A DNA stretch of 64,000 nucleotides from Tetrapyrgos nigripes (GCA_013368315.1 JAACJM010000098.1:124001-188000), one strand, 5' to 3'. Numbered from the stretch's first letter, positions 33,749-46,751 are shown. The notes: generated by a model from the letters alone, not told the origin. Numbers and translations are program-made.

Positions 33749-35876
33749 TCAACCTTCGTTAGGCGAGTGAGGCTGTGAAAGAAACGTCAGTAAGTAAGAG
33801 AAAAGCATATTGCGACAGATGACTTACGACACTGCCGGTCACAGCAACATCATCCTCGTCGTCCTCAGGCTCATCATCTTCGTCGTCCTCAGGCTCATCA
33901 TCTTCGTCGTCCTCAGACTCATCTCCACCTTCCTCCTCATCCTCCTCCTCGACATCATCCTCATCACCACTCTCATCACTCTGAGACAAAGCTGCTGGTC
34001 CAGTAACCTCTGCAGCGGAAAGTGCCTGAGAACCTTGTAACTCAAAAGATACGTGAAGCAAAAGTACGTACCACCTTCAACTCTCTCACACCTGTCGTGC
34101 AGGTCACCGAAGAATGCTGAGAGATAATTTGTCCATGAGATATATCTTTCACAAAGATTTTTGACCTCAGTGTGCATAAGACCCCTGAGATTTTCGATAT
34201 CCACACTATGTTCCACTGGTAAACCCATGAGGATGTTGTCCTGTATACCAATTGCAGCAACAGAGTCATCAACACCTAGTTCCATTGGTTGGTGAAGGTG
34301 GATCCGCGTTGGCATGCCGGGATTTGCACAGATGGCAGCATCAGGCCACGCGAGACAGATGGCGAGCCACCATGATGCAGGACGACAATCAGGACAAGCA
34401 TGAAGCTCAGAGTGAAAATGGTATGTTGTCAGAGCACCATCAGGTAGCGAGAACCTGTGCACCACCCAATGAGACTTGTTTGGGTGAACATGCTCAGCTA
34501 ACACCATCAATAAACGAGGTGCATCTTGCAGACCCCAATTATCCCAAAACATCCTTAACTCCCTACTCGCGTCCCCATGTTTCCCTTTGGAGACAAGATC
34601 GTGAATAGTCCATGCATCCATTGAATCAATGGGTAGGCAATCCACAAGTCCCTCAGGGCTACCTGTCATCCTGGAATAGAGGTATCTCTTGTACATCTGA
34701 TGAGCCCAAATAGCCAACGCATATTTGTTGACTGGACGCCCATGAATAGTGCTGTTCAGAGCCTCATCAAGTTTGCTGATATGCAACTGGGTAGCCCAGT
34801 TGAACAGTTCCTCGTGCATCTTCTGCCATGGTGGGAGGCTGTTCCAGTAATCGTCATAAGTCTGCAGTTGGTCCGAGGAGACATTGTTACGTGCAGCGTC
34901 ACGAGGAATTTTTGGTGAGAGAAACGAAAATTGCTCAGGGGCAGCCTTCAGGGGAGTCCAGACTTTTGTGCGGCATGCAGGGCACTTGAACGTTGAGTTA
35001 TAGGCATAACTTCGAAACATGGGTAGGCACTCTTCCTGAAGATATGATCAATCACGACAGACAGGTGAGAGCTTGAATGTGAAAGCTAAGGGGTAGACTG
35101 ACGTGTAAAACATGCCCACATTTCAACTGCCTCAATGGTTTAGGACTTGCTTGGATCGCGTCATCTTCTGCCATCAGGTCCGCATCATCACCGCCGTCAA
35201 CTTGAAGCTCTAGCAGCGGTGGTTCTTCGAAATCTTCGAGACAGATATTGCAGCATGCGTTATGGTCTTCAATGCAAACAGATGGTACATCTGAATGTAC
35301 AAACCTAGACGGGACGTCAGACGATGTGGAGGCTTTGGGCAGGATATACTCACATTGCCAGCCATTCAGGTGAAGCAGGTCCATTGACTTTGGAAGGTGC
35401 AATGTCGGAGATCCATGGCAGATAACGAACAAGTGGTATTTTACCTGCAAAAAACGATAATAATGAAAGATAAGCAAAGATAATATTAGTAAACGCCTGA
35501 ATAACATAGTTAATGAGGCCTCACTTCTTCTCTCTTTAGCAGTCACTAGTCTGCCCAAGAGTTGCCCAAACTTGTCAAATTCCTGGAGACCCAGCCCAAG
35601 AACATTTGTTTGATTAGCGGGTCCCAAATCTATCAGCTTCCTTATCCTCGGTAGTACAATAACGCGTTGCCACTGTGGCTCGAGCTCGTTGAATAATTCC
35701 TCCGCTCTCTCCACTGCCCATTGTAATCGATGAGGGAGCGGAGATGATGACGACGAATCTGCATCAGCAGAAACGCTCAGTGATGCTAGGCGGTACGAAA
35801 CCCTGGATACGTTGTCCGAAATCTGGTCAACTTGCTCGGCACGTAGCTCTGCAATAGTTGAAGTGTTCTGGTCCAT
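33749..35876 (-). CDS. RING-H2 protein with acidic C-terminal tail (array member A)
   Basis: Exons 35876-35525, 35444-35354, 35304-35103, 35035-34072, 34033-33828 and 33772-33749 splice to a predicted 612 aa. The N-terminal domain begins MDQNTSTIAELRAEQVDQIS. A RING-H2 follows, split by an intron: C166xxC169 (CNICLEDF), C210-G-H212-V-L-H215 and C218, then CPAC. The long helical region afterwards (WNSLPPWQKMHEEL, SRMTGSPEGLVDCL, WVVHRFSLPDGALTTYHF) matches no family I know. Only this member has the tail with EDDEDDEP repeats and short basic-free acid runs. Likely an E3 ubiquitin ligase by its RING, substrate unknown. The open frame extends upstream to 36155, so a longer N-terminus is possible, but MDQN is shared by all members and the chimera has a stop just before it. 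Confidence 0.8.
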
Positions 35877-36399
35877 GTCGTGAATTGGAGTGTCGAGAAC
35901 AGAGATAAGAGGTTCAAGGAGACTGCAGCAATGTCGTAGCTTCGCAAGACCATTAATGAACTTGGAAGGCAGCCTCGTTCTAAGTGTAAGTACGTACATA
36001 CAGCAGTTTGACAGGCCTGTCAAGAGGCATGCGCATGCCTCACTGTTCGCTGTGTAGCATGATTGAGACTCGAGGCTGCGTGTCGTATAGGATGGCAATT
36101 TCGGGGATAATGCCACAGATTGAGACGAACGACTCGGTTCGAAAGAGGGGAACAAAATTGGCCACGCTTACTCAGAACTAGTACAAACTTAGTACTACCT
36201 TCACGCGTGCATACAGTGCAGAACCGAGACTAACAGTAAGTAAATATCGTTAGCGTTGACCACGGATGCGAGCTCAAAAGTCTCTATTAAATGCGATACC
36301 TGTAGAACTGAGACTACCGTAAGTAAATATATCTAGAGTGTATCATTAGTCGGAGTAGTGTACTAGTAACCGAAGAAGACCCGTGCAGCTGGTCGGGTC

Positions 36400-38230
36400 C
36401 TTGGGCTTCTGTTAATCCCATCCGCCCCAACGCCCCTGATTCCAGCCTGGATGAAGATGACTCCCTTTTCCAAGTGCACCCGGATCCTCCTTCTTCTTCC
36501 CCTGCCTACGCATAATCATCTCCATAACCACGTCTTCAAAAACCCATTCCCATCTATCGCAACCTGTAGCCCCTTCAACTCGGGAACCAACATCGGTACC
36601 CCCATCCCCAACGCCTCCGTCTCATACGAAAGCGGGTCATATATAAGATGTTGGAAGAAGGTAAGGGTGCCTATGCCTATTCGTCCGATTTCTGGGTCCC
36701 GTGTGCGTGTTCGTGTTCATGTTTGTCGTCCCATTGCGATCCGAACCTCCCAACGAAAAATCGATAGTACAATACGCCACAATGTCGGCATAGCCCTCAG
36801 CACTTAACACAGCTAAGAGAGATCTCCCTCGGACCTCATCGAGATGTTTAATAGTTCCAGTTTCGTGAGTAGGAAGCTCCCAATCCCAATCCCCTTCCCC
36901 GTCCTCAAACCCTCACCCTCACCCTCACCCTCGGCAAACTCCAAAACGCCTCCCCATCCCATCCCACTTGACACAAACATACAACTGACAACAGGAGCCG
37001 ATAACTAAACACTAAACTCCTTACTATGCCTATGCATCTTCGGGGTGTTACAGTTGAATTCGTCTATAAGTAGCGTATGAGTTGTTATGGGTAAGGAGTT
37101 GACGGATGTGGTGGTGGTGAGGTTGGATGTGGTGTCCTTGACGGAGCCTTCAAGGACGAAAGTGTATCGGTAACAAAGGGTAAGATGTTGGAGGTTAGGG
37201 AGGAGATGGAGGGTATTGTAGAAATGTGCCTCGTATGGAGAAAACAATTTATTTGGAGGGAGGTGAGTTGATGAAAAGGTAGACGTAACCCGGCATCTGC
37301 GTGGGGAAGCTTAGAGGGTACGTCCTAAGTTTGAGGGAATAAAGGGAGAATGAGTCGACGTAGATTGGGAGGGTTGGAGAAATAGTCTGTGGAGAGGTAC
37401 TATCGGTATATCGTGCCTTCTGCAGACGGGATAGTGAGATTGAGAGTATGTAGGAGGGGGAGGTTGTTCTTCAGCGATGGAAGGGAAGGGTTAGAGGATA
37501 TGTAACGGTCTTCGACGACGAGGTGTACGTCCGCCCAATGAGCCGAATGAGTCGAGAGTAAATCGAGGATTTCGTAGATCCATTGTTTGTGAATAGAGAG
37601 TTTGGTGGTTTTATACGTCGTTCGGAGTTCTTTGACGGTGAGACTGATATGCAGGAGAGCAACTCCCGAACGGGAAAACCATAGAGAAGAGCCGTCACAT
37701 AAAGTTGTCTGGGTTTAGAACGCCGAGCATCGACGTCGATATCGTATTGTTGGAGGTCAATGATGATTTTGGACCATCATTGGGGTGTTTGAAGAGCTAT
37801 GGAACGCCAATAAGACCATACTGCGGAAAGGCGAAGAGATGGGGGGGTCTCGGACGGAGGAGTGGGTGATGTTTAAGGCGGCGGTGAGACAAAGAGAAAG
37901 GTAGTTCTCCTTATGAAAATGTGACTCCAAAGTTCTGGGGGACACGACGGATAGGATGACTTGATAGTTTTGGGGTCTGGTTTGGAGGGAGGGGTTGGGA
38001 TGTCCTGGATCCTTCGGATGGTTTGAAAGATGGTAAAAGCTTTGGAAGTGGAAGGAAGATGGCTGAAGGACCAGAGGTAGTAGAAGGTAGAGCCCTCAGA
38101 AAAGGGATCTTCAATAGCGAGTCCGTTGAGCATCTGTACCAAGTTGAACAAAGCACTATTTCTCACCTTGGAGACACCCACTGAAGGGGTTCCCACTGCA
38201 AGTGGCAGTAGCACACCGGTTTGAAACAAC
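36400..38230 (-). pseudogene. F-box/LRR-like protein, broken
   Basis: Minus strand contains a leader RIQDIPTPPSKPDPKTI and the F-box start SCPPELWSHIF at about 37915-37930, then in another frame LCLTAALNITHSSVRDPPISSPF. A third piece has the typical W-RSIALQTPQ-WSK. Leucine-rich segments follow (LHTLNLTIP near 37440; LHLLPNLQHLTLCYRYTF near 37170) and a C-terminal VPMLVPELKGLQVAIDGNGF near 36600. At least three frameshifts or stops separate these pieces and I see no intron set that repairs them. F-box genes are a large, fast-decaying family in mushrooms. It lies between RING genes A and the chimera. Confidence 0.65.
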
Positions 38231-38558
38231 CGCTGTGGTGGAACGAAACAAGGCGCTTTTGCTCAGACGCGTCGCGCCGACCGGCAAAATTCGTCCTTCC
38301 TTGACGTCTAATGTATAACATTTGTATCGTCAGTCTACTTCAATGAGACTAGTTCCTAGCCATAATGGTCCTCTCAACCACCTGGCATTTCATTGGCTTC
38401 CAGTTTTCTCCGCTGGGCTCATACGTGGCTCAGCAAATCCTTTTACAAGATGATGCCATTCGACGAAGACTTCCACTGCTTTTATTACAATGGAATGACC
38501 GACGGTGGTCGCTTCAGGTAGAACGGGAACCCCAACGAAGCATTACGAACCATTGTAC

Positions 38559-39738
38559 TCAATTGATGTCGTGGTCGACGAGCTTGTTGCCTCCTTTACT
38601 TGCTGAAGTTTGGGTTGATCCAGCGGGGCCGGGAGGAGGAGATGCTGTTAGTAAAACGTGAACGGTTAAGGGTCCACGTAGAGTGACGATGTAACCGTTG
38701 GTATATCTGTATGTCCATATGGCCGAGACACATTCAACGACGGCGTGTCCATAAGCGAATAGTCGTTCACGAGCTCCATCAAGTGTTAGAGTCATGGATT
38801 TAACTCCAGACTGAGTCGTTGCCAGAAAAAACCGAGGGAGGATGGGAACACCAATTTCTGTTAAGAACCAAAGGAAGATTAGAAAAACACCGGCAAGCAG
38901 AGTATGGTGGGAGATTGACCAAAAGGTTTCGCCTCATTCCGTTGGCTGTCCTTCCATAATGTAAACCGCATTACAGCCTTGGGCGAGAAGTATTCTCGAA
39001 TTAAATCGTTCCACCAACACAGTTGGAGTTTCTTTGGGTTACATGTCAGTACGCAATACGTAAAGGAAGAAGACTTAACGCACTTGTTTGCTCTCGTTCG
39101 CTAGAAAGCCACTAAATTGTAACAATCTTATGAGCCCTACTCCATGTCCAAGAGCTGGTGTACTAGAAAAAAAATATTTAGATAGCCAGCGGATGCACAA
39201 ACGAACACAAAACTTACTTGGGTACGGCTCGCGGTATAGATACGGCGGATGTGGAAGGTATAGATTGCGGTTGAGGTTGTGGATGTGGTTGGGACTGAGG
39301 CTGTTGGTTCTGTGATGGATCAGAGAGTGGTGACGATGACACAGTTGGGGAAGGTTCAGTACTAGAAGGTGGATGTTGATTGGGCGGCCTTGGGGAGATC
39401 GCTGGCGGATGAGAGACACCACCTGATGATGGAGCTGAATATTGCAAAAACTGGTCAAGTTCCCGGAAATCCAGCCCTTTGGTTTCGTTAGCGCGTTCCA
39501 TCAGCTTTTCCATCTTCGGTAGTACAAAGACGAGTTGCTCTGGTTCGAGCTCATTGAATAACTCCTTCAACCCCTCCATTACACAATGTAGTCGCTGAGA
39601 TAGCGGAGATGATGATGATGAATCTGCAGCAGAAGCGTCCAGTGATGCCGGGTGGCATGAAGGCCTAGGTAGGTTGTCCGAAATCTGGTCAACTTGTTCG
39701 GCACGTAGTTCTGCAATGGTTGAAGTGTTCTGGTCCAT
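38559..39738 (-). CDS. Chimeric protein: RING-array N-domain fused to a LIM-domain-binding (LDB/Adn1-like) domain
   Basis: Exons 39738-39218, 39162-39084, 39031-38920 and 38857-38559 splice in frame to a predicted 336 aa. Residues 1 to about 100 are those of the RING array (MDQNTSTIAELRAEQVDQIS … KGLDFRELDQFLQ). From YSAPSSGG on, the text becomes a Pro/Gln-rich linker (QPQSQPHPQPQPQ) and then an LDB domain: LIRLLQFSGFLANES, CWWNDLIREYFSPKAVMRFTLW, RNEAKPFEIGVPILPRFFLATT, SGVKSMTLTLDGARERLFAYGH, TNGYIVTLRGPLTVHV. LDB proteins bind LIM-domain transcription factors and self-associate. In fungi Adn1/PtaB-type members act in adhesion and development. No RING remains, and the C-terminal end of LDB (…FHDKY…) appears truncated. 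Donor 38919 (GTCAAT) is weak. Confidence 0.75.
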
Positions 39739-40213
39739 GTCGTGAATCGGAGTGTCGAGGGTGGAGAGACAAGTTTAAAGAAACCGCCGCGATTATAAGT
39801 GTTCCTGATGTCGCAAGATCATTGATAGGCGCCTCGTTCTAAGTATAAGTACATACAGCAGTTTGACAAGAGGCATCTACGCCTTACTGTTCGCTGTGTA
39901 GGATGCTGTTACATGATTCGAGGCTGTGTGTTGGATAGGATGGCAGATTTTGGGTGAGTTGCAACAGATTGAGACGAACGGAAGAGGATTGGCCGCGCTT
40001 ACTCATAGCCTAAACTTCCTTCAGAATCACGCCGCACGCGCATCTCTCCCTCGAAACACTTCACTTCTTCGTGCATTGCAGATGAAATTATCAACGTTCC
40101 TCAGTTGGTGAAGTATTAATCTCGACACGACCATGACAGTGTCTGGCAGTATGATGACGATAGGTTATTATAGTAGTACGTGGTAAAGGCATAAAAAGAA
40201 AGTATACAGCAAA

Positions 40214-42027
40214 TCACGGCACGATATACCCTCTAGTACATATCTTCCCGTATAGGTCACTAAGGAACATTGGTAGATGATTTGCCCGTGGGGTATAGGT
40301 TTGATAGGTTTGACGGAAACTGTCGACCTCAGTGCGGATAAGATCCCTGAGACGTTCGAGATTGACACTATGTTCAGCTGGGAAACCCAAGAGGATGTTG
40401 TGCCATATACCAGCTGCAGCAACAGAGTCCTCAACGCCCAGTTGCATTGGTCGACGAAGATGAATCGGCTTTGGCATGTCGGAGTTTGGACAGATGGCAG
40501 CATCAGGCCATGCAAGACGAAAGGCAACCCACCATAACTCCGTAGGACGACTGGGACGAAAAGCACGAGATTTAGGCAAAAAATCGTATGTTGTTAGAGT
40601 ACCATCCGGTAGCGAGAACTTGTGCACCACCCAATAGCGCTGATCTGAAAAGTGCTTGGCTAACACCGCCAATAAACGAGGCGCACCCTCCAGACCGGAG
40701 GTATCCCAAAGCTCTCTCAACATCCTACCCGCGTCCCTATATTCCCCTTCGGAGATGGAAGTGTTAATCATCCGTGCCATTCTGGGATCCACAAATAAGC
40801 AATCCACGACACCTCCGGGGCTACCTGTCATCCTGGAATGAATATATCTCTTGTAGGTCTGGCTAGTCCAAATACGCAAAGCTATATCGCTGACTGAGCG
40901 CCCATGAGTAGTGCTATTAAGGGCTTCGTCAAGTTCGCTGATAGGCAACGAGATAGCCCAGTCCAATAGTTTTTGGTGTATCCTTTCCCATGGTAGAATA
41001 ATGCCGTAGTAATCGTCATAAATCTCCTGTTGGTCCGAGGAGATACTGTTATGTGCAGCGTTACGAGGAATTTCAGCCGAGAGAAGCGAAAATTCCTCTG
41101 GCGGGGGAGTCCAAACTTTTGTGCGGCATGCAGGGCACTCAAACGTTTCGTTATAGTCATCACTTTGGAATATGGGTAGGCACTCTTCCTGAAGATATGG
41201 TCAATCACAACGGGCAACTGAGAGCAATGCGAAAGCTAAGGGGTAGACTGACATGCAAAACATGCCCACATATCAACTTTCTCAACGGTTTAGGACTCGC
41301 TTGGGTCCCGTCATCTTCTGCCATCAGGTCTATATCATTACTGCCGCTATCTTGAAACTCTAGCGCCAGCGGTGGTTCTTCAAAATCTTCCAGACAGATA
41401 TTGCAGCATGCGTTATGGTCTTCGATACAGATGGATGGTACATCTGAATGCACAAACCTAGACGGGACGTCAGACGAGGCGATACCTTTGGGAGGATGCA
41501 CTAACATTGCCAGCCATTCAGGTGCAGCAGGTCCATTGACTTCGGAAGGCGGAAGGTCGGAGATACAAGGCAGATAACGAACAAGCGGCATTTTACCTGG
41601 AAAAAATGATAATAATGAAAGACAAGCAAAGATAATGTTAGTAAACGGGTGAATAACATACTGTAGTTAATGAAGCCTCACTTTTTCTCTCTTTAACAAT
41701 TAGCAGTCTACCCAAGCCCGAATCTTGCAAAAACTGGTCAAATTCCCGGAAATCCAGCCCTTTGGTTTCGTTAGCGCGTTCCATCAGCTTCTCCATCTTC
41801 GGCAGTACAAAGACGAGTTGCTCTGGTTCAACGAGCTCATTGAATAACTTCTTCAATCCCTCCATTACCCAATGCAGTCGTTGAGATAGCGGAGATGATG
41901 ATGACGAATCAGCAGAGGCAGACATGTGCAGTGATGCTAGGTGGTATGAAGGCCTAGGTAGGTTGTCCGAAATCTGGTCAACTTGTTCGGCACGTAGTTC
42001 TGCGATGGTTGAAGTGTTCTGGTCCAT
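40214..42027 (-). CDS. RING-H2 protein (array member C)
   Basis: Exons 42027-41682, 41596-41506, 41457-41253 and 41188-40214 give a predicted 538 aa. Zinc ligands are C164, C167, C209, H211, H214, C217, C232 and C235, a C3H2C3 RING with an about 40-residue acidic loop between the second and third ligands. The N-domain (MDQNTSTIAEL…) and the long C-terminal region (LLDWAISLPISELDEAL, RYIHSRMTGSPGGVVDCL, SVNLERLRDLIRTEV) are shared with D almost word for word. There is no acidic tail. Intron positions are identical to A and D, so the copies arose by DNA-level tandem duplication. Presumed E3 ligase, function unknown. Confidence 0.82.
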
Positions 42028-42583
42028 GTCGTGAATCGGAGTGTCAAGGGCAGAGACAAGAGGTTTAAGGAATCCGCAGTAATAAGTGTTCCTGCTGTAC
42101 TCCTTCCCACAAGTTGTAGCTTGTAGCTTCACAAGATCATCGATGAAGAGATAGGCGCCTCGTTCTAACTTGTATAAGTAGAGACAGCAGTTTGACAGGA
42201 TGCATGTATGCATGCCTTACTGTTCGCTGCGTAACATGCTTTTACATGATTCGAGGCTGTGCGTCGTATAGGATGGCAGATTTTGGGTGAGTTGGAGCCA
42301 CAGATTTGCAGCAGAAGATGAACGAATCAGAAGGAGAGGTTGGCCGCGCTTACTCAGAACTTCCTTTACACATGCGTATTCCAATGCGTTTTTCCCTTAA
42401 GCTTGAAACACTTCTCTTCGTGCATTCCAAATGAAATTGTCAGCGTTCCTCAATTGATGCAGTACCCACCACTGAAGGAGTCTGGCAGTATGTTGACGAT
42501 GGGTTACAGTAGTACATGGTAAAAGCATAAAAAAGAACCGAGTAATATACAGCAAATCATCATGGCATGATATACCCTCTTGC

Positions 42584-44349
42584 TCATATCTTCCCATATA
42601 GGTCACCGAGTAACATTGATAAATGATTTACCCATGTGGTATATCTTTGACGAAGACTTCTGACCTCGGTACCGATAACATCCCTGAGACGTTCGAGATC
42701 CACACTATGTTCCACCGGTAAACCCATGATGATGTTGTACCAGACACCAGCTGCAGCAACAGAGTTGTCAACGGCCAGTTGCATTGATTGGCGAGCATGG
42801 ACCAGCTTTAGCATGCCAAGACTGATGGCCACATCAGGCCATGCAAGACGGATGACGGACAACCATTGGAACGCAGGACGATAAAAATCATGGGCATCAG
42901 GGTAAAAATGGTATGTTGTCAGAGCACCATCAGGTAGCGAGAAGTTGTGCACCACCCAATGGTGTTCATCTGTAAACTGCTTGGCTAATACCACCAATAA
43001 ACGAGGCGCACCCTGCAGACCGGAGGTATCCCAAAGCTCTCTCAACATCCTACCCGCGTCCCTATATTCCCCTTCGGAGATGGAAGTGTTAATCATATGT
43101 GCCATTCTGGGATCCACAAATAAGCAATCCACGACTCCTCCAGGGCTACCTGTCATCCTGGAATGAATATATCTCTTGTAGGTCTGGCTAGTCCAAATAC
43201 GCAAAGCTATATCGCTGACTGAGCGCCCATGAGTAGTGCTATTAAGGGCTTCGTCAAGTTCGCTGATAGGCAACGAGATAGCCCAGTCCAATAGTTTCTG
43301 GTGTATCCTTTCCCATGGTAGAATAATGCCGTAGTAATCGTCATAAATCTCCTGTTGGTCCGAGGAGATACTGTTATGTGCAGCGTTACGAGGAATTTCA
43401 GCCGAGAGAAGCGAAAATTCCTCTGGCGAGGGAGTCCAAACTTTTGTGCGGCATGCGGGGCACTCAAACGTTTCGTTATAGTCATCACTTTGGAATATGG
43501 GTAGGCACTCTTCCTGAAGACATGGTCAATCACAACGGGCAACTGAGAGCAATGCGAAAGCTAAGGGGTAGACTGACATGCAAAACATGCCCACATATCA
43601 ACTTTCTCAATGGTTTAGGACTCGCTTGGGTCCCGTCATCTTCTGCCATCAGGTCCATATCATCACTGCCGCCATCTTGAAACTCTAGCGCCAGCGGTGG
43701 TTCTTCAAAATCTTCCAGACAGATATTGCAGCATGCGTTATGGTCTTCGATACAGATGGATGGTACATCTGAATGCACAAACCTGGACGGGACGTCAGAC
43801 GAGGTGGTACCTTTGGGAGGATGCACTAACATTGCCAGCCATTCAGGCGCAGCAGGTCCATTGACTTCGGAAGGCGGAAGGTCGGAGATACAAGGCAGAT
43901 AACGAACTAGCGGCATTTTACCTGGAAAAAATGATAATAATGAAAGACAAGCAAAGATAATGTTAGTAAACGGGTGAATAACATACTATAGTTAATGAGG
44001 CCTCACTTTTTTTCTCTTTAACAATCAGCAGTCTACCCAAGCCCGAATCTTGCAAAAACTGGTCAAATTCCCGGAAATCCAGCCCTTTGGTTTCGTTAGC
44101 ACGTTCCATCAGCTTCTCCATCTTCGGCAGTACAAAGACGAGTTGCTTTGGTTCGAGCTCATTGAATAACTTCTTCAATCCTTCCATTACCCAATGCAGT
44201 CGTTGAGATAGCGGAGATGATGATGACGAATCAGCAGAAGCAGACATGTGCAGTGATGCTAGGTGATATGAAGGCCTGGGTAGGTTGTCCGAAATCTGGT
44301 CAACTTGTTCGGCACGTAGTTCTGCGATGGTTGAAGTGTTCTGGTCCAT
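42584..44349 (-). CDS. RING-H2 protein (array member D)
   Basis: Exons 44349-44007, 43921-43831, 43782-43578 and 43513-42584 give a predicted 522 aa. Nearly identical to member C through the RING and the first half of the last exon. Divergence rises between the words GVVDCLFVDPRM and the C-terminus, and it stops at DLYGKI, where C reads on to GYIVP. Upstream 150 bp are also shared with C (…LVSALDTAIHDMDQN in frame), so the true start could be further 5'. Same presumed RING activity as C. Confidence 0.82.
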
Positions 44350-44519
44350 GTCGTGAATCGCAGTGTCAAGGGCAGAGACAAGAGGTTTAAGGAGACCGCA
44401 GTAATAAGTGTTCCTGCTGTACTCCTTCCCACAAGTTGTAGCTTGTAGCTTCACAAGATCATCGATGAAGAGATAGGCGCCTCGTTCTAAGTATAAGTAG
44501 AGACAGCAGTTTGACAAGA

Positions 44520-45472
44520 TGCATGTACATGCGGCATGCCTTACTGTTCGCTGCGTAGCATGCTTTTACATGATTCGAGGCTGTGCGTCGTATACATAGG
44601 ATGGCAGATTTTGGGTGAGTTGGAGCCACAGATTTGCAGCAGAAGATGAACGAATCAGAAGGAGAGGTTGGCCGCGCTTACTCCGAACTTCCTTCACGCA
44701 TGCGTCTCTCCCTTGAGCTTGAAACACTTCTCTTCGTGCATTCCAAATGAAAATGTCAGCGTTCCTCAATTGATGCAGTACCCACCACTGAAAGGGTCTG
44801 GCAGTATGTTGACTAGTACGCGGTAACAGCATAAAAAAGAACGGAATATACACCAAATCATCACGGGCGGCACGATTTACCCTCTATAGCTCATATCTTC
44901 CCATTATAGGTCACTTACAGTGTTCTTATGTCAAGTTATAGAGTTATAGTCTGGCGGCTGGCGGTCAGGCCTCAGGTTCCGTGGTTGGGATTGGGATTGG
45001 GATTGGGGATTGGGATTGGGGGATTGGGATTGGGGGATTGGGATGGGATTGGGGTTGGGATTGAGATGGTTGGCTGGGAGTACCCGGTCAACATGTCGCT
45101 TCTGTCCCTTTCCTTTTCTTTCGCTTTGCGGTTTTGAGAATGGGAACGGGATGGGTTTCAAATTTAGAAGTGTCAAGATTTGAGGGTAAGTACACCTTGA
45201 AAGTTCATAGGGTACGCATTATCCATGTACCAGCTATACGGCATTCAAGGCACATTATATGATACATAGAATCCAGGGTATGTATTTGTACGATTTGGAT
45301 ATACATGACGACAGCCCTGGGGCACTTCGAAGAGGCAAAGGCGACTTCCATTCCAATACTCTCAAGAGACCACGGTCGTCAGCTTCTTGGGGAAGAGGGA
45401 CTCAGCGGTGATAACGGCAACATAGCACTGCCCAATCAAGAAAAAGGCCTAGGATAGCGCTTCCTTCTCTTC
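44520..45472. other. Intergenic with (GGGATT)n repeat
   Basis: 44520-44900 is 5' and 3' flank shared with other array members. 44978-45068 is a GGGATTGGGATTGGGG tandem run. No gene seen. Confidence 0.5.
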
Positions 45473-46751
45473 TCAACTTCCATCGCTCCCCAGATTCGGA
45501 ACAAGTACACCACGGTATCTCATCTTTCCACTCCTCAACTTTTCGACAGCCTCATTGACACCTTGCAAAGTCATGGGAAACTTTTCTGCCATAACATGTA
45601 TCTCGTTACGTGCCGCAAAGTCTAGCATTTTCTGGCTATAACATAATTAAAACAGGCCCGTTTCAGTCAAGTACAAAAATCTCCAGAAAAAGAATACCAA
45701 CGCACTGTTCCAACCTCGGCGAAATCACACTTCCATGAAGCGTAATTCCTGTCAAAACATGCTGGGCATATGGTACCGTCAAAGAGTCCGGATCCCCCTC
45801 AGTCACGGTGCCGCCCACTGTGAGCGAGATAATTGTCGCCCTCGGCTTCAAGACTGGATAAAACTGCCCCATCTGAATCTTCACTGACGTACAAATCAAC
45901 ATCCGATCCACGGGTTTAATACCCAACTCTCCATAATCTTTCAAGCCCTTGACACAATAAAACTCATTCGTGCCCAGAGAAATCGCTTCCTCCCGTTTCG
46001 TACCATCTGTCGAAAACACTACAACCTCACAACCCATCTTTCGAAGGAATTGAATCACGAGATGACCTAGGCCTCCAAATCCGATGACGCCTACCCGATC
46101 GAAACATTTACAATTCCGGATAATGGGTGACCAGACAGTTGCACCTGCGCACATGAGAGGAGCGGCGTCGATGTCTGTCATCTCGGGTGGGATTTCAAAG
46201 AGCCAGGATTCTTGAGATTTTGAGATGGAGCTGAGAGAACCAGAGTTGGGGTTGGTGAAACCGTACCATTCAATTTGGGGGCAGTAGGCGTCGTCTTGGC
46301 CGTGGCAAAATTCGCAGGTTTGGCAGCAGCCTGTTCACGCACAGTGTCGGGTACAGGTGTAGCCAGTATGCGTGTGATTGAAGTAAGAAGTAGTGCTGTC
46401 AGACGGATCTGGGCTTCGTACTAACTGTTGGTCCCTCCCCAACCGACTCTATCACCGACTTTGACGTTCTTGCAGCCGGATCCGACAGCTTGGACTATGC
46501 CGACACCTTAAAGAGGTTGGACTAAATGTACTGGGCAAAAGTGGACACAACACAGACACACCTTCATGCCCCAAGACCATGTCCTTCTCCAACATAAGGA
46601 TATCGGTAAAGCACAGTCCACTAGCCGTCACTTTGATGATGACTTCGTTTGGCGCAAGCCCGTCCAGGTCATAAGTGAAGGTTTTCTGGACGATTTCCCC
46701 GGTGGAGGAACCACGGAATTGGATGGATTTGTAGAAGGTGGTGGTAGACAT
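45473..46751 (-). CDS. Zinc-dependent alcohol dehydrogenase, cinnamyl/NADP(H)-type (ADH6-like)
   Basis: Exons 46751-46562, 46506-46426, 46330-45706 and 45635-45473 give a predicted 352 aa, normal for medium-chain dehydrogenases. Catalytic-zinc residues are C47 (SGLCFTD) and H62-E63 (GHEG). The structural-zinc lobe is complete: C93, C96, C99, C107 (CCQTCEFC…AYC). The cofactor fold shows VGVIGFGGLGHLVIQFLRKMG, and APLMCAGATVWSP precedes it. Yeast Adh6/7 relatives reduce aromatic and aliphatic aldehydes with NADPH. The gene shares a 755-bp head-to-head promoter with a secreted esterase, so the two may act together, for example on ester-derived alcohols or aldehydes. Last-intron donor GTGCGT (45705) was chosen because it keeps EHQKMLDFAARNEI in frame. 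Confidence 0.9.

Noticed and set aside
38365..38661. Plus-strand 98-codon frame
   Set aside because: Antisense shadow of the LDB-domain exon. The minus-strand reading has clear family motifs and splice sites.
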